NCBI GenBank assembly: GCA_016711325.1
Contig: JADJTH010000008.1
Span: 124,001-188,000 of the forward strand
Reading direction: 5' to 3'
DNA: 64,000 nt
Source: Nigerium sp.
GTDB lineage: Bacteria > Actinomycetota > Actinomycetes > Propionibacteriales > Propionibacteriaceae
Position 1 is the stretch's first letter. Each line of letters starts with the position of its first letter. Under the pieces are notes generated by a model, which ran no database searches, was not told the DNA's origin, and saw only the letters and a program-made list of their open reading frames with translations. Made by a program: the position numbers and the translations under genes. Below are positions 58,899 to 64,000 of the stretch, piece by piece.

Positions 58899-60160
58899 GC
58901 CTGGTGATCACGGGCGCGACGCTGGCAGACGGCACCGTCGCCGACCTCGCGGTGGCCGACGGGGTGTTCGTTCCCGCCGCGGACGCGCCGGCCGGCGCCG
59001 AGCGCTTCGACGCCGCCGGCCTGATCGCGTTGCCGGGCCTGGTCGACCTGCACACGCACCTGCGTGAGCCGGGCCACGAGGACGCCGAGACCGTCGAGTC
59101 CGGCACACGCGCGGCCGCGCGCGGCGGCTTCACGGCGGTGTTCGCGATGCCGAACCTCGACCCGGCCACCGACACGGCCGAGGCTGCGGCGTACGTCGCC
59201 GAACTCGGTCGTCGAGACGGCCACTGCGAGGTCGTGCCGATCGGCGCGGTCACCAAAGGGCGCGACGGCGTCGAACTGGCCGAGCTCGGGTTGATGGCGG
59301 GCCAGGGCGTCCGGGTCTTCTCCGACGACGGCGCCTGCGTGCACGACTCACTGATCATGCGCCGCGCCCTCACCTATCTGAGGCCGTTCGACGGCGTCGT
59401 CGCCCAGCACGCGCAGGATCCGCGGCTGGCCGGGCCGGGGGCGTGCTGCCACGAGTCCGAGATCTCCGGACGCCTCGGGCTACCCGGCTGGCCGACCGTC
59501 GCCGAGTCGACGATCATCGCTCGCGACGTGCAGTTGGCGGAGTTCACGGGCGGGCGTTACCACGCCTGCCACCTCTCGACGGCCGAGAGCGTCGAGGTGA
59601 TCCGCTGGGCGAAGGCGCGCGGCAAGGCCGACGTGACCGCCGAGGTGACGCCGCATCACCTCCTGCTGGACACCCCGCACGTCGAGAGCTTCGACACCAC
59701 CTACAAGGTCAACCCGCCGCTGCGCACGTCCGAGCACCTCGAGGCGGTGCGCGAGGGGCTCGCCGACGGCACGATCGACATCGTGGGCACCGATCACGCC
59801 CCGCACACGCAGCAAGACAAGGACCATCCGTTCGACGTGGCCTCGCCGGGCATGCTCGGCCTCGAGGAGGCGCTCGCCGTCGTCATGGAGGTCATGGTGA
59901 ATACCGGTCGGCTCGACTGGACCGGCGTCGCCGACCGCATGTCGGTGGCTCCGGCGCGCATCGGGCGCCTGCGGCACCAGGGGCGCCCGCTCGCGGTGGG
60001 CGAGCCCGCCCATCTCGTGCTCGTCGATCCGAGCCGTCGCTCGACGGTCGACAAGCACCGGTCGGCGTCCAAGGCACGCAACAACCCGTACCACGGTCTC
60101 GACCTGCCCGATCCGGTCGAGCTGACCGTGTGGGGCGGCCGGATCACGTTCCGACGCTGA
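58895..60160 (+). CDS. pyrC: dihydroorotase
   Basis: 421 residues of the class I type. Metal-binding HTHLREPGHED near residue 52, VTAEVTPHHLLL near 250 and the catalytic-Asp segment IDIVGTDHAPHTQQDK near 298 are visible. It closes carbamoyl aspartate to dihydroorotate. It is last of the pyrRBC genes here. carAB, pyrD, pyrF and pyrE are not in the window after it; instead a PAP2 gene starts 2 bases later. Confidence 0.96.
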   Translation: MSLVITGATLADGTVADLAVADGVFVPAADAPAGAERFDAAGLIALPGLVDLHTHLREPGHEDAETVESGTRAAARGGFTAVFAMPNLDPATDTAEAAAYVAELGRRDGHCEVVPIGAVTKGRDGVELAELGLMAGQGVRVFSDDGACVHDSLIMRRALTYLRPFDGVVAQHAQDPRLAGPGACCHESEISGRLGLPGWPTVAESTIIARDVQLAEFTGGRYHACHLSTAESVEVIRWAKARGKADVTAEVTPHHLLLDTPHVESFDTTYKVNPPLRTSEHLEAVREGLADGTIDIVGTDHAPHTQQDKDHPFDVASPGMLGLEEALAVVMEVMVNTGRLDWTGVADRMSVAPARIGRLRHQGRPLAVGEPAHLVLVDPSRRSTVDKHRSASKARNNPYHGLDLPDPVELTVWGGRITFRR

Positions 60161-60161
60161 C

Positions 60162-60833
60162 GTGGCACTCCGGCTCGCACCCTTGGCCTATCTGCCGGTG
60201 TTCCTCGGGTGGTACTTCCTGCTCGAGGGCCGTCCTGTGGGGGCGATGATCGACGTGTCCTCCTCGATGGACGCGCTGTTCGTGTTCGATGCGCGCTGGA
60301 TCATCGCCTACCTCGCCTGGTTCCCCTACCTGCTGGGGTTCATCGCGTGGCTGTACGTGCGCGACTGGCGGCATCTGGCCGAGATCCCGCGCCTGGCATT
60401 CCTGCTCATCGTCGGCATGACGGTCTGCCTCATCGGCTACACGCTGTGGCCGACGACCCAGTCGCTGCGTCCCGCGACCTATCCCGATCAGGGCGTCTTC
60501 AGCGCGATCGTGGTGGCGTTGCAGGGTTTCGACGACCCCTCCAACGTGTTCCCCAGCCTGCACGTGTACACGTCGATCGTGGTGGCGTTCTGCCTGGCCA
60601 CGAGCCGTTACGTCACCCGCCGCTGGGTGCGGGTGGCGTCCTGGGTGCTGATGGTGCTGATCGCGGCGTCCACCTGCTTCCTGAAGCAGCATTCCGTCCT
60701 GGACGCCTTCGCCGCGGCCGCGCTGTTCGTGGTGGTGTGGGCGGCCTGGCGGCTGATCGGGGGCATCCGGCGTCTCAGGCCGGACCGGTACTCCCGCGCA
60801 CCATCAGCTGAACCGGCAGCAACGGTCCGGTAG
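60162..60833 (+). CDS. PAP2-family membrane phosphatase-like protein
   Basis: 223 residues, about six membrane helices, GTG start one base after the pyrC stop. PAP2 motifs 2 and 3 are visible as VFPSLHVYTS and FLKQHSVLDAFA, each with the catalytic His. Motif 1 is not clear, so it is nearer to the inositol-phosphotransferase-like subgroup. Substrate is likely a lipid phosphate. It is translated from the pyr operon transcript but need not share its function. The end overlaps the convergent lacI-type gene by 59 bases. Confidence 0.85.
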   Translation: MALRLAPLAYLPVFLGWYFLLEGRPVGAMIDVSSSMDALFVFDARWIIAYLAWFPYLLGFIAWLYVRDWRHLAEIPRLAFLLIVGMTVCLIGYTLWPTTQSLRPATYPDQGVFSAIVVALQGFDDPSNVFPSLHVYTSIVVAFCLATSRYVTRRWVRVASWVLMVLIAASTCFLKQHSVLDAFAAAALFVVVWAAWRLIGGIRRLRPDRYSRAPSAEPAATVR

Positions 60834-61764
60834 TGTCGTCGACCGCGCCGCCGGTCAGTCTCGCGATGAGGTTCTGAGTCGCCATCTGGCCCATCTGGGT
60901 GAGCGGCGCACCCACCGTGGTCAGGGTGGGTGCCACGATCGAGCCCGCGAAGATGCTGTCGTGGCCGATGATGCTGACCTGGCCCGGCACGCTCACCCGG
61001 CGTTCGTGGAGCCCCACCATGAGGCCGATGGCCATCATGTCGTTCGAGCAGACGACGGCCTTGTCGCCGCGAGCGATCAGCTCGGCGGCAGCGCCGCGCC
61101 CGCCTTGCAGCGTCGGCGGTAGCGGGCCGAAGCGTTGCGCGGTGAGGCCCAACTGGGACGCGACGTCGCGGAGGGCTCGCCAGCGCACGCCGTCGTCCCA
61201 GGACGCATCGGGGCCGGCCAGGTAGGTGATGGTGCGATGGCCGAGGTCACGCAGGTGGCGGACACTCGCCCGGACGCCTGCGACCAGGTCGGGCACCAGG
61301 CAGGACATGCCGGGCACCCGCCGGTTCAACACCACCACGGGCAGCGCGCCGGCCAGCGCCCGCAGTTCGGCGTCCGGCAGGCGCGGACCCACCATGACGA
61401 GGGCGTCCAACAGGGGGAGACAGCGTTCCACGACCTCGCGCTCGAGGGCTTCGGACTCGCGGGTGTCGAGGATGGTCACGACGTAGCCGGCTTCGGCGGC
61501 CGCGGCCTGCGCGCCGCGCACGATCCTGAAGCCCGCCGGATTGGTGACGTCGGTGACGAGCAGACCAATCACCCGGGTGGCCGCCGGGGACTGCGAGGCT
61601 CCCGACTTGGCCTGATAGCCGAGTTCGCGGGCGACCTGCCGGATCCGCTCGGCGGTGGTGGCGCTCACGCGGCCGGGCCGGGAGAAGGTCCGCGACACGG
61701 TGGAGGGGCTGACCCCAGCCGCGCGGGCGACATCGTAGATGGTTGCGCCCGCGTCTTGCGTCAT
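60775..61764 (-). CDS. LacI-family transcriptional regulator
   Basis: 329 residues from ATG 61764. The LacI helix-turn-helix is TIYDVARAAGVSPSTVSRTF (residues 8-27), followed by the hinge ERIRQVARELGYQ and a periplasmic-binding-like sugar domain (TRVIGLLVTDVTNPAGFRIV, CSNDMMAIGLMVGLHERRVS, ISIIGHDSIFAGSIV). It should respond to a sugar. The gene next to it on the other side is gnd, which it may control. Confidence 0.93.
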   Translation of the reverse strand: MTQDAGATIYDVARAAGVSPSTVSRTFSRPGRVSATTAERIRQVARELGYQAKSGASQSPAATRVIGLLVTDVTNPAGFRIVRGAQAAAAEAGYVVTILDTRESEALEREVVERCLPLLDALVMVGPRLPDAELRALAGALPVVVLNRRVPGMSCLVPDLVAGVRASVRHLRDLGHRTITYLAGPDASWDDGVRWRALRDVASQLGLTAQRFGPLPPTLQGGRGAAAELIARGDKAVVCSNDMMAIGLMVGLHERRVSVPGQVSIIGHDSIFAGSIVAPTLTTVGAPLTQMGQMATQNLIARLTGGAVDDTTGPLLPVQLMVRGSTGPA

Positions 61765-61983
61765 GGGAGCACGGTAGCAACCCATCCGAAGCCGTCAACG
61801 CCGGCCACGTGGTCTGCCCCCCATTTCTTGGGAAGTCGTGACCTCGGGCTCGGCTGCTGCGGACACGGGTTGTCACCGGCGGGCGGCAATGACGAGTTGA
61901 CCGGCGGCGTAGGGCAAGATAGGGAGCCTACTTGCCGCCACCGCCGGCGGCACCGAGTTCCCGAGGGAAGGAACACCACCAGA

Positions 61984-63432
61984 ATGAGCGACAAGACCGG
62001 TACCGCCCAGATCGGAGTCGTCGGCATGGCCGTCATGGGCTCGAACCTCGCCCGCAACTTTGCCAGCAAGGGCTTCCGTACGGCCATCTTCAACCGTTCG
62101 TACGCCAAGACCGCCGCGGTCCTCGAAGCGCACCCCGAGGCTGGCTTCGTCGGCTCGGAGACGGTCGAGGAGTTCGTCGACTCCCTGGAGAAGCCGCGTC
62201 GCATCATCATGATGGTCAAGGCCGGCCCGGCGACGGACGCCACGATCGCCACGCTGACCCCGCACCTGGATCAGGGCGACATCATCATCGACGGCGGCAA
62301 CACCTACTTCCCCGACACCCGCCGCCGCGAGAAGGAACTCTCCGCGCAAGGCTTCAACTTCATCGGCTGCGGCATCTCCGGCGGTGAGGAGGGCGCCCTG
62401 AAAGGCCCCGCGATGATGCCCGGCGGGCCCCAGGAGTCCTACGCGCACGTCGGACCGATGCTCGAGGCCGTCGCGGCGTCCTACGAGGGCGAGCCCTGCT
62501 GCACCTGGATCGGCACCGACGGTGCCGGCCACTTCGTCAAGATGGTGCACAACGGCATCGAGTACGCCGACATGCAGTTCATCGGCGAGGCCTACGACCT
62601 GCTGAAGGGGGCCGGCCTGTCGGCGTCCGAGGCGGCCGACGTCTTCGCGCAGTGGAACACCGGCGACCTCGACTCCTACCTGATCGAGATCACCTCCGAG
62701 GTGCTGCGGCAGATCGACGCCGAGACCGGAAAGCCGCTCGTCGACGTGGTCGTGGACGCCGCGGGCATGAAGGGCACCGGTACGTGGACGGTGCAGGAGT
62801 CGCTGAACCTCGGCGTCCCGGCCGCCGCGATCGCCGAGGCCGTGTACGCCCGCGCCGCGTCCTCGAGCCCCGAACTGCGCGCTGCCGCGCGCGCCGCGCT
62901 GACCGGGCCGGACGGCCACGTGCGGGTCGACGACCGGGACGCCTTCATCGAGGACGTCCGCCAGGCGCTGTGGTGCGCCAAGGTCGTGGCGTACGCCCAG
63001 GGCCTGCACCTGATCAAGGTTGCCGGGCAGGACTACGACTGGGACATCGACGTGGCCGCCGTCGCGCGCATCTGGCGCGCCGGCTGCATCATCCGCGCCA
63101 AGCTGCTCGACCGCATCTCCAACGAGTACGCGGCCGGCAACCTGGAGACGCTGCTCGAGGCACCGTCCATCGCGGCCGGGCTGGCCGGCTCGCAGGCGGC
63201 CTGGCGACGGGTGATCGCGCGCGCGACCGAGGCGGGCGTGCCGATCCCCGGCTTCGCGTCCGCGCTGTCCTACTACGACCTCGTCCGCGCCGACCGGACG
63301 AACGCCGCGCTGACCCAGGGCCTGCGCGACTTCTTCGGCGCGCACACCTACCGCCGCACCGACAAGGAGGGCACGTTCCATACGCTGTGGAGCGGCGACC
63401 GCTCCGAGGTCGAAGCGGTGGACGCCCACTGA
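61984..63432 (+). CDS. gnd: 6-phosphogluconate dehydrogenase (decarboxylating)
   Basis: 482 residues from ATG 61984. It oxidises 6-phosphogluconate to ribulose-5-phosphate with NADP+. NADP motif GVVGMAVMGSNLARNFASKG, the NRSY motif that selects NADP, GCGISGGEEGALKGPAMMPG and the catalytic KMVHNGIEYADMQFIGEAYD are all present, with the tail DFFGAHTYRRTDKEG. Length is that of the long Gnd form. A DUF4328 gene starts 2 bases later. Confidence 0.96.
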   Translation: MSDKTGTAQIGVVGMAVMGSNLARNFASKGFRTAIFNRSYAKTAAVLEAHPEAGFVGSETVEEFVDSLEKPRRIIMMVKAGPATDATIATLTPHLDQGDIIIDGGNTYFPDTRRREKELSAQGFNFIGCGISGGEEGALKGPAMMPGGPQESYAHVGPMLEAVAASYEGEPCCTWIGTDGAGHFVKMVHNGIEYADMQFIGEAYDLLKGAGLSASEAADVFAQWNTGDLDSYLIEITSEVLRQIDAETGKPLVDVVVDAAGMKGTGTWTVQESLNLGVPAAAIAEAVYARAASSSPELRAAARAALTGPDGHVRVDDRDAFIEDVRQALWCAKVVAYAQGLHLIKVAGQDYDWDIDVAAVARIWRAGCIIRAKLLDRISNEYAAGNLETLLEAPSIAAGLAGSQAAWRRVIARATEAGVPIPGFASALSYYDLVRADRTNAALTQGLRDFFGAHTYRRTDKEGTFHTLWSGDRSEVEAVDAH

Positions 63433-63434
63433 CG

Positions 63435-64000
63435 ATGACGACGACGCCGGCTTCGCAGGCGGTGCGGGCCTCCGAATGGCCCGCGCCCGCCCCGGTCCGC
63501 CTGCGCGGCCTGGGCCTGGGCGTCGGCGTCCTGGTGTGCCTGCACGCCGTGGCGGCGCTGGTCGCCGCCGGCGCCATGGCCTGGCGGCTCGGCGATCCGC
63601 CCGCGTGGCTGACCGGCGAGGCGACCAGCGGTCTGGTCGGTGCCGCCGCCGTCTCGCTCCTGGTGGCCGCGCTGGCCTGGGTCGTGTGGCAACACCGGGC
63701 GGTGCGGGCCTTCCCTCCGGGCACGCCGCGCAGCTCTCCCGGGTGGCACCTGTGGTCGTGGCTGATCCCGGTCGGCGCATGGTGGCTGCCGTACCGCAAT
63801 CTCGGTGATCTCTTTCGGTGCGCCGGGCGGCGGCGTCCCCGCTGGATGGTCGGGTGGTGGGTGCTGTGGGTGGTCGGGCTGCCGTTGTCGGTCGCCGGAT
63901 GGTCGGTCGCGCTGGATCAGCCGTCCGCCGCTGCGTGGCTGATGGGCGCCGGCTGCCTGCTGCTCGCGGGGGCGGCCGCGGGTGCCTGCGCGCTCGTGTC
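63435..64000 (+). CDS. DUF4328-domain membrane protein, 3'-partial
   Basis: ATG 63435 lies 2 bases after the gnd stop. The frame stays open to the window edge (188 codons). Visible are membrane helices (LGVGVLVCLHAVAALVAAGA, VGAAAVSLLVAALAWVVWQH) and the DUF4328 signature: a tryptophan/arginine run WQHRAVRAFPP, then GWHLWSWLIPVGAWWLPYRN and a further helix. Such proteins have no assigned role. The C-terminus is outside the window. Confidence 0.85.
   Translation, partial: MTTTPASQAVRASEWPAPAPVRLRGLGLGVGVLVCLHAVAALVAAGAMAWRLGDPPAWLTGEATSGLVGAAAVSLLVAALAWVVWQHRAVRAFPPGTPRSSPGWHLWSWLIPVGAWWLPYRNLGDLFRCAGRRRPRWMVGWWVLWVVGLPLSVAGWSVALDQPSAAAWLMGAGCLLLAGAAAGACALV

Overview
The window is high-G+C DNA with many GTG starts, tightly overlapping genes and actinobacterial family content: type I glutamine synthetase beside an RDD gene, oligoribonuclease, PyrR-PyrB-PyrC, paired dynamin-like GTPases, PrsW, EttA and a TPP-controlled thiamine-precursor transporter. 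It fits an Actinomycetota chromosome. Propionibacteriales is a reasonable guess that I cannot prove from sequence alone.

Layout. 1-640: broken or partial accessory fragments (a CopG-like antitoxin entering from the left, a minus-strand fragment, an integrase tail). 657-9337: glnA, an RDD protein and a peptide ABC transporter operon (binding protein, two permeases, fused double ATPase) with a strong hairpin after the binding-protein gene and a one-base frameshift in permease 2. 9348-16378: LLM-class oxidoreductase, Na+/H+ antiporter, ABC-F protein, then an MFS exporter divergent from a TetR regulator with a perfect palindromic operator between them. 17234-36962: an accessory defence region. 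It starts with a VbhA/Fic toxin-antitoxin pair whose toxin gene is cut by an IS21-family element, which itself carries a degraded IS3-family element. Then come a hemerythrin, a cytosine-methylase remnant and a long leftward operon: HTH regulator, SNF2 helicase with DUF3883, DUF1156 adenine methylase, DUF1016 nuclease, DUF499 HEPN-ATPase, Shedu-like nuclease and DUF3644 HEPN protein. The region stops at tRNA-His(GTG). 37149-49335: 49-bp tandem repeats, orn, ppk2, tRNA-Arg(TCT), TPP riboswitch with thiXYZ-like genes, prsW, two dynamin-like GTPases, an SSB paralog and ettA. 49397-64000: DsbA-like protein, FAD/Fe-S dehydrogenase with a MarR regulator, acyl-CoA synthetase, thioesterase, aroE, pyrR-pyrB-pyrC, PAP2 protein, LacI regulator, gnd and a DUF4328 gene leaving the window.

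The most interesting part is the seven-gene defence operon (22827-36608). It combines self-marking DNA methylation, two motor ATPases, three nuclease-type modules (DUF1016, Shedu, DUF3883) and two HEPN RNase motifs. Two of its genes, as well as a permease gene and the IS genes, carry single-base frameshifts. These may be real decay or assembly error, so raw reads should be checked before the system is called active or dead.
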